Below the pieces are notes generated by a model. The model searched no databases. It was not told the DNA's origin and was given only the letters and a program-made list of their open reading frames with translations. Made by a program: the position numbers and the translations under genes. From contig CAMNDM010000041.1 in assembly GCA_946535435.1 (NCBI GenBank), forward strand, positions 1 through 31,898: a stretch of DNA of 31,898 nucleotides, written 5' to 3'. This DNA comes from Physcocola sp002396385 (GTDB lineage Bacteria > Bacteroidota > Bacteroidia > Bacteroidales > Paludibacteraceae). Every line of letters starts with the position of its first letter. The stretch's first letter is position 1. Shown piece by piece: positions 23,962 to 31,898 of this stretch.

Positions 23962-26900
23962 ATGCTAAGGTTCGTTACTGTTCTTTGCTGTTGGGTGCTG
24001 GTCTTGCTGACTCCTCTTGAGGGGAGGGCTGTGAAGCGTTTCCATTTTACCAATTACCGTACAACAAACGGGTTGAGCAGTAACTGTATCTTTAAAATGG
24101 AAGTAGACTCCCGGGGCTTCTTATGGCTTGCTACCGACTATGGGATTAATCGTTTCGATGGTGCTGCTTTCCGCACTTATTTAAAGGAAAATTATCCGTC
24201 TTTAAGCCAAAATATAGCCATACAGGTCTGTCGGACAAATGGTGATGGCGTTTATGTGTCGGGTTATAACGGTTTCTTGCAACGTTATGATTATGCGACC
24301 GACTCTTTCGAGAGTTTCTTTCAGCCTAACTTTACCGAAGCGGTAAAAGACTTGTATTTCGATGCTGTTAACGATGAACATTTCGCTTTGACTACGGGTG
24401 GGGTGTATAGACGAAAACGTGGAGAAAGGAATTTTACTATTGACCCTGTCCGCCCTATCGCTGGGAAAAATAATGCGCAATGCATCATCAACGACCATTT
24501 TGGACATTATTGGATTGCAGAATCAGATTCGGTGTCGGTTTTTTCTTACGATGGCCGCTTATTGCGTGTTTTTCGCCCGTCTTCTTCCCATATCCAGACG
24601 TTTACTCCCCAACTTATGTCTTTGCCAGACGGACGGGTAATGGTCTGTTATCAAACCAACAAGGTCGATTTTTTCTCGTTTACAGACAAGGCAGACATCG
24701 TGCTTGACCATAGTATAACGCTCCCGTTTTTCAACCTGACGGGTATGCAGATTACAACCGATGGGGCTTATTGGTTCTCTTCTGATGGAGATGGTTTGTG
24801 GTGGAGCCCTTCGGAACCCCTCTCGGGTAACGATGTACAAAAGGTGTTGCCCTACGGGTCGGACGGAGATGAAATCCGGAAAATTTACGATATACTGGCC
24901 GATAGTCTTGGCAATTTATGGGTGGCTACCCAAAACGACGGACTTTTGCGCTATTCTGGCCATGATGTTAGCAGGTCGTTCTTGTCAACCGATTTGGGCA
25001 TCCCGCGGGGTGTTGGTACTGGTTTTTGCGAACTGCCTTCCGGACGTATGATGCTGGCCTGCGATGGCTCGGGCTTGTATGAGTTCTCGGTGAAGGATGG
25101 TTATTACGATGTGTATTCGGAGAAAGACGGTCTGAAAAATAGGAATCTGGTTTCGCTGATGTGCGATTCAAAAGGAAGGGTTTGGACGTCGACCTGGGGA
25201 ACCGGAATCTTTGTCGGTGAAAGGAAGGGAGAACGCTACAAGTTTGAAACGGAAACGTTCGCAGGGCTTGATAATCCTCAGACTACTATAACCAACTTTA
25301 TGGAATTGGAAGACGGCGATGTGTGGGCATGCGCAAGCGGCGACGCCATTTATGTCTGCCATAAGGGAAGGTGGTGCCGTTCTGTCTTACGTTATCCTTG
25401 GAACCTGCAAGAGACAGAACGCTGGCCGTTTGTTGCTTTTGAAGTGAATGCAAAAGAACATTGGGTGCAAACCTCTTGCAGTATGTGGACCGATAAAGGA
25501 GATGGCTTGCTGAAACCTTTCGATATGGAAAAATTTATTGGGCCGGAACGCTATATTGTCAACGATGTCGCTTTTGTCCCTTCTTATGGCGTTGTTCTGG
25601 CTACTCAGAAAGGTTTGTTGGTCGCAAAAAGCGATACCTTCGCTTTTTCGAAAATAGATTGGTGTCCAGATACTGAAATCTATTCTATTGTGTTGGATAA
25701 AAAAGGCTGTTTGTGGGCGGCTATGCCCGACGGGGTATGGGGGTTCAACCTACAGAAAAAACAAATGGTAAGGTATCCTAAATATTTTGCGGCGTGCGGA
25801 CGGAATTATTTTGTGAAACACTCCCGCTTCTGTAACTCGGGTAACTCGGTTTTCTTTGGAACCAAAGATGGCTTTTTCTGTTTTAATGCCGATAGCTTGT
25901 CGACTGTCAGAGATAACAACTCTTTTTGTCTGAGTAGGGTGGAAGTAGATGGCGCTCAAATCGATTTCGGTACCTTGTTCGCCAACCAATCGTCTGTTGT
26001 ACGAAGAATCAAGTTGCCGTACGGACACAGTTCGTTTGCCGTGTGTGCCGATGTTCCCGATTTCTCGCAACAGCGTGCCGCTATCGTTTATCGGCTGGTC
26101 GGTGCCGATACGGCTTGGAAACCTGTGGATAAAGACCAACGGATTGTTTTCAGCTACTTGTCCCCTGGCGATTATCGGCTTGAAGTCAAGCTGTTGGGTA
26201 TGGACAACAGCGGCGCAATTAAATTGGATGTGTCGGCTTTAATGCCATGGTGGCAGTCCAACTGGTTCAAGGGTCTTTGTCTGGCTTTGGTCGTCTTGCT
26301 TGTTGGCTATAAGTTTTATAGGACGCAACGAGATAAAAAGCTACTGCTTTCTATGGTTGAGGAACGTACTACGGAATTGAAATACCAGAAAAACCTGGTG
26401 GAACAGCGAAACCAGGAGCTGAATGCCGCATTGTCGGCTAAGGATCGGCTGATGACCGTGGTTGCACACGACTTGAAAAATCCGATGTTCGCTGTTGTTG
26501 GCGCTCTTGAAGGCTTGCGGCGTAAAAACCATGTGTTGGATGAAGCGGAACGCGCCTCTTTGCTCGACAGCATGATTGAACGCACAAAAACTATGCAGAA
26601 TGAACTGGGCAAATTGTTGGCTTGGGCTACCTCGAAACAAGATGATTTGACCTACAGACCGTCGAATGTTGATTTGAGCGAGATTATTGAGAATGATGTC
26701 GACTTATTGACGATTCAGGCTGAAGAAAAAGGAATCGTACTTCATAGTTCGGTCGAAATCACCAACTATGTGTATGCCGACTCCCGTATGATTGCTACCG
26801 CTATCCGTAATGTGCTGGGCAACAGTCTGAAATTTACGCCATGTGGTAAGTCTGTGCGCATAAGGGCCTGGCAGGACGCAGACTACACCTTTGTGGAAAT

Positions 26901-27981
26901 CTCGGATGACGGTGTTGGAATGTCGGAAGCGAAGTTGCGTGAGTTACTCGTAAACGAGGTGAATCCTTCTACGGTAGGCACGGGGGGCGAGTCGGGTAGT
27001 GGCTTGGGTTTAGGCTTGGTAAAGCATTATGTCTCGGTAAATGGAGGCTCTTTTTCTATGAGCAGTACTGAAGGGAAGGGGACTTCCACGCTCATTAAAC
27101 TACCGACTTCTAACATTCCGGTGCCTACAACCAACAGAAAATCAGACCCTCCTCTTTCCGTTGAAGTCGATGCCGAATTGATGTCGGGGAATTGTGTCTT
27201 GGTGGTTGACGATGACTTGCTTATACAGCAACATATCAAATCCATTTTAGATGGTTATGTCGATATCTTATTGGCAAATAATGGCAAAGAAGCTCTTGAT
27301 ATGCTTGCTTCGAATTCGGTTGACGTGGTATTGAGCGATGTGGAAATGCCGGTTATGAATGGTATTGAAATGTCGAATGCTCTGAAGTCCGACGCTAATT
27401 ATAACCATATTCCTGTGCTGTTCTTGTCGGCAAAGTCTTCTGAAAACGACCGGCTCCTCGGACTGCTGACAGGGGCTGTCGACTACATCGTAAAGCCATT
27501 TAGCCCGTCGGAACTCTTGGTTAAGTTGGGCAATATACTGGCATTGCGCCGCCGTCAGCAACAATTCCTTTTAGAGAAGTTTGTAGGGCCTAAAGATGAA
27601 GCATCTGCCAACCGGATTGTAGACTTGCCAGGTAAGGTTGAAAAGGTGGAAGACGGGGTTACGATAAACCCTTATCTCCAGCGTGTGGTTGCTGATGTTG
27701 AGGCTAATTACTCCAATTCTGACTATGGTATAGAACAAATGGCGGCCAACCTTTGCACAACCCGCATAACCCTTTATAGGAAGGTGAAATCGCTGTCGGG
27801 CCAGAATCCGAGCGACTTGTTGATCGACTATCGGTTGAACAAGTCGTGCCAACTGCTGAAAGAAAAACAGATGCCGGTGCAAGATGTCGCCTATGCGGTC
27901 GGCTTTTCCGACTATGCTTATTTCTCGCGCAGGTTCAAGGCGCGTTTCGGACAGTCGCCGAAAGATTTCGCGGCACTTTGA
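23962..27981 (+). CDS. Hybrid two-component regulator (HTCS)
   Basis: One-protein sensor-regulator spanning the inner membrane, the usual transcriptional switch of carbohydrate-use loci in Bacteroidales. The 1339 residues run: signal peptide; periplasmic beta-propeller repeats (for example GFLWLATDYGINRFDG, GNLWVATQNDGLLRYS, GRVWTSTWGTGIFVGE); Y_Y_Y-type domain; TM at about 768-785; coiled linker; HisKA with His836 in VVAHDLKNP; HATPase (DDGVGMS about 980, GSGLGLGLV about 1012); receiver with Asp1126 in LSDVEMPVMNG and acidic pocket 1083-1085; AraC-type helix-turn-helix to the end. All phosphorelay residues are intact. It is the last gene of the run starting at murF and precedes a GH44 enzyme, its most likely target. 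No promoter is evident in the 21-bp gap before it. Confidence 0.95.
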   Translation: MLRFVTVLCCWVLVLLTPLEGRAVKRFHFTNYRTTNGLSSNCIFKMEVDSRGFLWLATDYGINRFDGAAFRTYLKENYPSLSQNIAIQVCRTNGDGVYVSGYNGFLQRYDYATDSFESFFQPNFTEAVKDLYFDAVNDEHFALTTGGVYRRKRGERNFTIDPVRPIAGKNNAQCIINDHFGHYWIAESDSVSVFSYDGRLLRVFRPSSSHIQTFTPQLMSLPDGRVMVCYQTNKVDFFSFTDKADIVLDHSITLPFFNLTGMQITTDGAYWFSSDGDGLWWSPSEPLSGNDVQKVLPYGSDGDEIRKIYDILADSLGNLWVATQNDGLLRYSGHDVSRSFLSTDLGIPRGVGTGFCELPSGRMMLACDGSGLYEFSVKDGYYDVYSEKDGLKNRNLVSLMCDSKGRVWTSTWGTGIFVGERKGERYKFETETFAGLDNPQTTITNFMELEDGDVWACASGDAIYVCHKGRWCRSVLRYPWNLQETERWPFVAFEVNAKEHWVQTSCSMWTDKGDGLLKPFDMEKFIGPERYIVNDVAFVPSYGVVLATQKGLLVAKSDTFAFSKIDWCPDTEIYSIVLDKKGCLWAAMPDGVWGFNLQKKQMVRYPKYFAACGRNYFVKHSRFCNSGNSVFFGTKDGFFCFNADSLSTVRDNNSFCLSRVEVDGAQIDFGTLFANQSSVVRRIKLPYGHSSFAVCADVPDFSQQRAAIVYRLVGADTAWKPVDKDQRIVFSYLSPGDYRLEVKLLGMDNSGAIKLDVSALMPWWQSNWFKGLCLALVVLLVGYKFYRTQRDKKLLLSMVEERTTELKYQKNLVEQRNQELNAALSAKDRLMTVVAHDLKNPMFAVVGALEGLRRKNHVLDEAERASLLDSMIERTKTMQNELGKLLAWATSKQDDLTYRPSNVDLSEIIENDVDLLTIQAEEKGIVLHSSVEITNYVYADSRMIATAIRNVLGNSLKFTPCGKSVRIRAWQDADYTFVEISDDGVGMSEAKLRELLVNEVNPSTVGTGGESGSGLGLGLVKHYVSVNGGSFSMSSTEGKGTSTLIKLPTSNIPVPTTNRKSDPPLSVEVDAELMSGNCVLVVDDDLLIQQHIKSILDGYVDILLANNGKEALDMLASNSVDVVLSDVEMPVMNGIEMSNALKSDANYNHIPVLFLSAKSSENDRLLGLLTGAVDYIVKPFSPSELLVKLGNILALRRRQQQFLLEKFVGPKDEASANRIVDLPGKVEKVEDGVTINPYLQRVVADVEANYSNSDYGIEQMAANLCTTRITLYRKVKSLSGQNPSDLLIDYRLNKSCQLLKEKQMPVQDVAYAVGFSDYAYFSRRFKARFGQSPKDFAAL

Positions 27982-28015
27982 ACGCATTCTCCTTATTCCT
28001 GAAACATTTTTCCAT

Positions 28016-28044
28016 TTTGATTCTGTTTATTCTCTTTATTTTTG
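28016..28044 (+). promoter_or_regulatory. Promoter of the GH44 gene
   Basis: TTTG (28016-28019) and TATTTTTG (28037-28044) are 17 bp apart, a slightly short but acceptable match. The leader would be about 25 nt. The enzyme can thus be transcribed apart from the HTCS. No clear HTCS binding repeat is visible. Confidence 0.6.
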
Positions 28045-28072
28045 TGACGTATACATACAAAAATAGAACTAC

Positions 28073-29938
28073 ATGAATAAACACCTACTACTAACTACAA
28101 TTTTATTGCCGGCTGTTATGATGGCCGAAGCCCAAGTTTCGGTTGTGATTGACGCCGAGTCAGACAATTTCCCGATATCTCCATATATCTATGGAAAAAA
28201 CGGAGCAACCAGCGATCAGGCTACTCCGACCAATGCTGCCGATATGCTGCGTATGCGTGAGGCCGGGCTTCGTTTTGCCCGTATGAACAATGGAAATAAC
28301 GCCACTAAGTATAACTGGCGCAGAAAACTGACCTGCCACCCCGATTGGTATAAAAATGTCTATCCTTGCAACTGGGACCAGTCTGCTTCCGACCTTCAGA
28401 CCGAACTGCCTGGTGTTCAGGGTATGTATGCCTTCCAGCTGATTGGCAAGGCGGCTAAAACCAGCGCCTATAACTTCAACGACTGGGCCTACAACCAAAG
28501 CCAGTGGGGCGAGTGGTGCAGCAAACCCGTATGTGGCGGTGGCGAACTCGATGCTGCGGGCAATTTGGTTAAAAAGGGCGATGCCTCGCTCTATCTGGAG
28601 GACTGGCCTGCCGACTCCACTGTGGGCATCTATAAACATTGGCGTGACGAACTGGGGCTCGATATGTCGCAGTTCCAATATTGGAACATGGATAACGAAT
28701 TCGAGATGTGGCCTTGGACTCATTCCGACGTCGTGGAGAAAAACAATGACGAGGTGTTTGAAATGATGATGCAGAACTATTTCGCTACGGCTAAGGCTAT
28801 CCGTGCCATTGATCCTTCGGTCAAACTTTGCGGACCTGTGGCGGGTAGTGAGTGGACTTGGTACACACCTGCCGACTGCCAACCTACCTACAAGGGGAAA
28901 AAATACTGCTGGCTGGAATACTTCATTATGCGCTGTGCCGAAGAAGAAAAGGCAACGGGGGTTAATATGCTCGATGTCCTCGACATCCATTTCTATCCGG
29001 GTGACAAGACGGTAGCGAATGTACTGCAGGCTCACAGGGTGTTGTGGGACCGCGATTTTGTTTATCCGGAGGCTAATGGTGTGAAAACCGTTAATGGCGG
29101 ATGGGATGAGAACCAGCGTAAAGAATACATTTTCGGCCGTTGCCAGGATTGGATTGATAAATACTTCGGCCCGAATCGCGGTATCACCTTTGGCATTTCA
29201 GAATACAACAATATCGAATCTTTTTCATCTTCTGTTACGGCTGTGGGCTACGCCTCATTTATAGGAGAGGGCGCGCGCCATGGAATGGAGTACTTTACAC
29301 CATGGACGTGGAAAAATGGAATGTGGGAAACGTTGCATCTGTTTGGCCGGTATGCCAAAGACTTGAATGTGTCTGCTGTCTCTTCTAACGAAAACATGCT
29401 TTCGGCTTATACTTCCATCTCTTCTGATCGCGATTCGATGACCATTATTTTGGTGAATCGCTCTGAAAACGGTGCCGAGAAGGTGAATCTGACTATCGGA
29501 AATTTCGATGCTCAAGATGGTAAGGTGGAAACCTATCAATTGGCTAATTTGCCGAATAGCGAGTCTTTCAATTCACATACCGACAATGCTCTACAAAAGG
29601 GAGAGGCGGTTGTCGTGTCGAATACCATGTCTGTCGAGGTTCCTTCTTTGTCTGTAACTGCCATCGTGGTGCCTTCTGTTCATACGGGTGTAGACGGCTT
29701 TGCGGCCCAGCCGGTCGCTGTCTATCCTAATCCGACTACCGATGTGCTTTATGTGTCGAATGACGGGACTATAAAGTCTGTTGACATCGTAAATACAAGC
29801 GGAGTTGTTGTCAAGACCGTGAACGCATCTGCCGACGACGATGTCACAATCTCGGTTGCCGACTTAGACAAAGCTGTGTATCTGGTGAGAATCCGTACTG
29901 CCGGTGGTGTTAAGTATAGCACAGTTGTCGTGAAGTGA
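28073..29938 (+). CDS. GH44-family glycosidase with T9SS sorting domain
   Basis: Secreted enzyme, probably an endo-beta-1,4-glucanase or xyloglucanase. A signal peptide (to about residue 20) is followed by a (beta/alpha)8 catalytic domain. YWNMDNEFEMWPWTH supplies the likely acid/base Glu209, DVLDIHFYPG matches the family, and FGISEYNN supplies the likely nucleophile Glu377. A beta-sandwich region to about 535 follows, with no separate carbohydrate-binding module seen. The last ~80 residues (VAVYPNPTTDVLYV, then KAVYLVRIRTAGG and KYSTVVVK) are a type A T9SS C-terminal sorting domain, so the enzyme should be exported by T9SS and attached to or released from the surface. The DNE is followed by FEMW rather than the common PALW, a variation near the active site. 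Confidence 0.85.
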   Translation: MNKHLLLTTILLPAVMMAEAQVSVVIDAESDNFPISPYIYGKNGATSDQATPTNAADMLRMREAGLRFARMNNGNNATKYNWRRKLTCHPDWYKNVYPCNWDQSASDLQTELPGVQGMYAFQLIGKAAKTSAYNFNDWAYNQSQWGEWCSKPVCGGGELDAAGNLVKKGDASLYLEDWPADSTVGIYKHWRDELGLDMSQFQYWNMDNEFEMWPWTHSDVVEKNNDEVFEMMMQNYFATAKAIRAIDPSVKLCGPVAGSEWTWYTPADCQPTYKGKKYCWLEYFIMRCAEEEKATGVNMLDVLDIHFYPGDKTVANVLQAHRVLWDRDFVYPEANGVKTVNGGWDENQRKEYIFGRCQDWIDKYFGPNRGITFGISEYNNIESFSSSVTAVGYASFIGEGARHGMEYFTPWTWKNGMWETLHLFGRYAKDLNVSAVSSNENMLSAYTSISSDRDSMTIILVNRSENGAEKVNLTIGNFDAQDGKVETYQLANLPNSESFNSHTDNALQKGEAVVVSNTMSVEVPSLSVTAIVVPSVHTGVDGFAAQPVAVYPNPTTDVLYVSNDGTIKSVDIVNTSGVVVKTVNASADDDVTISVADLDKAVYLVRIRTAGGVKYSTVVVK

Positions 29939-30010
29939 TAAAATCGAATTTTGTGCTCACTTAGTGTGACTTTTTATTGTTGACCGCTGAAAAGTGTGCC
30001 TCTTTGTTTT

Positions 30011-30033
30011 GATTTTGTGGTGAAAACAAAATC
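30011..30033 (+). other. Hairpin after the GH44 gene
   Basis: GATTTTGT (30011-30018) and ACAAAATC (30026-30033) form a perfect 8-bp stem with a 7-nt loop, just ahead of the larger terminator hairpin. It may help protect the 3' end of the mRNA. The rest of 29939-30182 shows no gene. Confidence 0.5.
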
Positions 30034-30037
30034 GGTG

Positions 30038-30077
30038 AAACAGGCTGAATCCGGAACCCGGATTCAGCCTGTTTTCT
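30038..30077 (+). terminator. Strong terminator of the GH44 gene
   Basis: A perfect 17-bp stem (30038-30054 with 30058-30074) encloses a 3-nt loop AAC. The stem begins AAACAGGCTG and ends CAGCCTGTTT, and T-rich TTTTCT follows. It is 99 bp past the GH44 stop and is the longest perfect hairpin in the window. It also marks the left side of the A/T-rich segment. Confidence 0.85.
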
Positions 30078-30182
30078 ATTGTGAAATCTGGACAAAACTG
30101 CAGAAGGAAACTATTTCTATAGCCGTAGCAAGCCGCCATTTAATTGTGAAACGGGTCGCAGTGGCCTGCCCGTTAATCCCGG

Positions 30183-30213
30183 TTGCATTGTTGCCGCTTA
30201 AATACTAAATTTG
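30183..30213 (+). promoter_or_regulatory. Promoter of the A/T-rich terminal unit
   Basis: TTG (30183-30185) and TAAATTTG (30206-30213) are 20 bp apart, a full consensus match. Transcription would start near 30217, so the short frame cannot begin upstream of about that point. Confidence 0.65.
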
Positions 30214-30230
30214 TAGAGTTAAGGAAAGAA

Positions 30231-30392
30231 TTGGATTGTTTAGTGAAAGTTTCAAAAGATAGAAAAAGTATATATGGACAGGCTATTCTTGGAAAGGCAA
30301 ATATCACTGACGATACTAAAAAACCCCCATATTGGAAAGAGAAATATAATGGAACAATAGAAAAATATAAAGATATATATAATTTAGAATGA
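30231..30392 (+). CDS. Short frame, possible small or remnant gene
   Basis: An open frame of 53 codons if started at the TTG at 30231 (a GTG at 30243 is an alternative; no ATG is available). It is charged and hydrophilic, with Lys/Tyr-rich KKPPYWKEKYNGTIEKYKDIY near the end, and matches no family I know. Its TGA overlaps the ATG of the next gene (ATGA), which suggests it is or was translated. The lack of an ATG and the tail-like composition make a C-terminal remnant of a larger deleted gene equally likely. Confidence 0.35.
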   Translation: MDCLVKVSKDRKSIYGQAILGKANITDDTKKPPYWKEKYNGTIEKYKDIYNLE

Positions 30393-31888
30393 GAAACATA
30401 TGCATCATATTATTTATTTTCTTTCTCAACCTTACAAACGTTGAGGCTTCTCTTCGTATAAAGAGAATAAATCGGTATTTAAAAGATTACTCTAAGATCA
30501 CTACTTCTGGTAATCACAAGATAAAAGAAATAGTTCGCTTGCATAGCATTTATAACGACTATGCGGTTCTTATATATAAAGATTCTCTCTCATCAGAATA
30601 CGCACTGGCATGGCTCGACCTAAAACATTTGAATACTATTGACTTCCCTGAAAAACACAGAGAATGGGATGGTACTCCTCACTACTCTACAGATATAGCT
30701 GCTGGAGGTTTGTATTGGCTTGACGGCACCATACAAAAAATAGGCGGAACAACACTGCTAGACAGCTTAGTTCGTATTATCCCTTTTAAAGATAATATAA
30801 TTGCTTTTAGAGTTCCTGATTCAAGTGATATTGGCGAGCTAGTCTTCATAAAGACTACACCCCGTCATAGTCATCAATATGATTACGGATTTCAAGTTGA
30901 ATGTGGAATAATATGTAATAAGTATTTTAAATATGCATACGATTTATATGATGACAAACTAAGACTTAGATTGGAAGGTCACGAAAAAGGAGTTTGCGGT
31001 GAAACATTACATAGAGGTAGAAGTGGTTTTATAGAGATATATCCAGAGAAAGAAAATTCTTCTATATTCGATATTAATTCAAAAAATGTATTTGTTTATG
31101 ACCACAAACTTAAAAAGAAACTAACAGTCAACTATCCATCTCAAGATTCTGTTCACTTTAGTTTTTGTTATACTACCCTTTTGCCTGGTGATTCACTTTT
31201 AGCGGTATATTCATACTATGGGGAGAAGGAAGGCAACATAGTTTATACAACCGACCTAGAAGCAGTTACACCGATAGGCGATAATTTTACCGGCTTTTTC
31301 AAAGACTATCTATTATACGACCATGCAAATGAAACTTCCGCCATAAAAACAGACAGGAAGCCAACAACTGAAATAAAATTAGGACGTTATCGTTTAAAGA
31401 AACACAATGCAAAATGGACTCTAAACACGCCTTTCACAACTGATTGTTTCGACCGCTTGACAGGTTTGAACAATAACAAATATCTTGGAGTCGTTGCCGG
31501 GAGTAAGGTCGGAATTATAGGCGAACACGGTAATTTGATTCTACCTCCAAAATTCGAGAAAATCTTCATTGACAAACTATATTTTATATGTCTTACAACA
31601 GAAGACACATATGAAGTGTACGACAAAAAGGGCAACCTGATAGGGAAAAACTTTCTTGATTTCTTCTACGATGAATATGATAAAGAAGACGAACCTGATA
31701 GGCAAACGGGCAAAGACAGATTCCATTATTTCTTCTTCAAGTTAGAAGACGGCAAATACCAATACTTCCTCAGGAAGAAGAAAAAAACGAAAGTGTTTTA
31801 TGCCGACGATATTGACACAGAAGACCTTTCCAACAGGTACCTTCCTATAAAGAAAGACGGAATATGGCAGTATTTGGAAATAAAGTAG
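30389..31888 (+). CDS. Secreted WG-repeat-like protein, unknown function
   Basis: 499 residues with a clear signal peptide (MRNICIILFIFFLNLTNVEA), so periplasmic or surface. Most of the body is beta-rich and unfamiliar. Around residues 365-400 KVGIIGEHGNLILPPKFEKI resembles a WG repeat (a G-I-I-D-x-x-G-x-x-I-x-P-x-F pattern), with a weaker following unit at YEVYDKKGNLIGK. The C-terminus is Lys/Asp/Tyr-rich. The coding sequence is distinctly A/T-richer than the rest of the window and uses AGA, ATA and AAA codons often, which suggests horizontal acquisition. Its start overlaps the stop of the short upstream frame. No enzyme motif is visible. Confidence 0.78.
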   Translation: MRNICIILFIFFLNLTNVEASLRIKRINRYLKDYSKITTSGNHKIKEIVRLHSIYNDYAVLIYKDSLSSEYALAWLDLKHLNTIDFPEKHREWDGTPHYSTDIAAGGLYWLDGTIQKIGGTTLLDSLVRIIPFKDNIIAFRVPDSSDIGELVFIKTTPRHSHQYDYGFQVECGIICNKYFKYAYDLYDDKLRLRLEGHEKGVCGETLHRGRSGFIEIYPEKENSSIFDINSKNVFVYDHKLKKKLTVNYPSQDSVHFSFCYTTLLPGDSLLAVYSYYGEKEGNIVYTTDLEAVTPIGDNFTGFFKDYLLYDHANETSAIKTDRKPTTEIKLGRYRLKKHNAKWTLNTPFTTDCFDRLTGLNNNKYLGVVAGSKVGIIGEHGNLILPPKFEKIFIDKLYFICLTTEDTYEVYDKKGNLIGKNFLDFFYDEYDKEDEPDRQTGKDRFHYFFFKLEDGKYQYFLRKKKKTKVFYADDIDTEDLSNRYLPIKKDGIWQYLEIK

Positions 31889-31898
31889 GCTGATGCGA

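Noticed and set aside
30183..30230. Start of the short terminal frame at the TTG at 30183
   Set aside because: That TTG coincides with the -33 element of a good promoter, so it would lie upstream of the transcript.
1..31898. tRNA, rRNA, transposase, integrase, prophage or toxin-antitoxin genes
   Set aside because: I looked for their characteristic motifs in the translated frames and intergenic gaps and found none. A dedicated RNA search was not possible.

Overview
The window looks like chromosome from a member of the Bacteroidota, most likely the order Bacteroidales. Three things point there. Putative promoters follow the Bacteroidota consensus (-33 TTG/TTTG, about 20 bp, -7 TAnnTTTG). There is a full-length hybrid two-component regulator (HTCS). 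Type IX secretion (T9SS) is indicated twice, by a GldJ-family lipoprotein and by a C-terminal sorting domain on a glycosidase. Several lipoproteins carry the acidic stretch after the lipid-anchored Cys that is typical of surface lipoproteins in this phylum. Genus cannot be fixed from the sequence; an anaerobic polysaccharide-degrading gut or rumen lineage is a guess from the GH44 enzyme.

Layout. 1-2.1 kb, minus strand: the signal-peptide end of a secreted protein cut by the window edge, then typA/bipA. 2.3-4.9 kb, plus: MATE exporter, cytidylate-kinase-like protein and an unknown membrane protein, tightly spaced. 4.9-6.3 kb, minus: an AAA ATPase with a DUF234/nuclease-like C-terminus, whose leader carries a 15-bp tandem palindromic repeat. 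6.4-9.2 kb, plus: frr, terminator, rsgA and an orphan sensor histidine kinase. 9.2-17 kb, minus: dnaG; two acidic-motif lipoproteins that seem to share a C-terminal module; comF; a DUF4197 lipoprotein; and the folP-cdaA-lolD operon (folate, c-di-AMP, lipoprotein-release ABC ATPase). 17-28 kb, plus: gldJ with its own promoter and terminator, then a close-packed run murF, small membrane protein, LtaS-like sulfatase-fold enzyme, radical SAM protein, outer-membrane beta-barrel, HTCS. 28-30 kb: a GH44 glycosidase with a T9SS sorting domain and its own promoter, followed by two strong hairpins. 30.2-31.9 kb: a visibly A/T-richer segment with a short frame and a secreted WG-repeat-like protein of unknown role, which may be acquired DNA.

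How the genes fit together. Most of the window is housekeeping: translation (typA, frr, rsgA), replication priming (dnaG), cell wall (murF), folate (folP) and lipoprotein traffic (lolD). The accessory part is small: the HTCS next to a T9SS-exported GH44 enzyme without SusC/SusD, the lipoprotein pair, the repeat-led ATPase and the A/T-rich end. I see no tRNA, rRNA, CRISPR array, transposase, integrase or prophage gene. Nothing here is clearly a new system. The best leads are the lipoprotein pair, the repeat in the ATPase leader, the HTCS/GH44 pair and the A/T-rich terminal unit.
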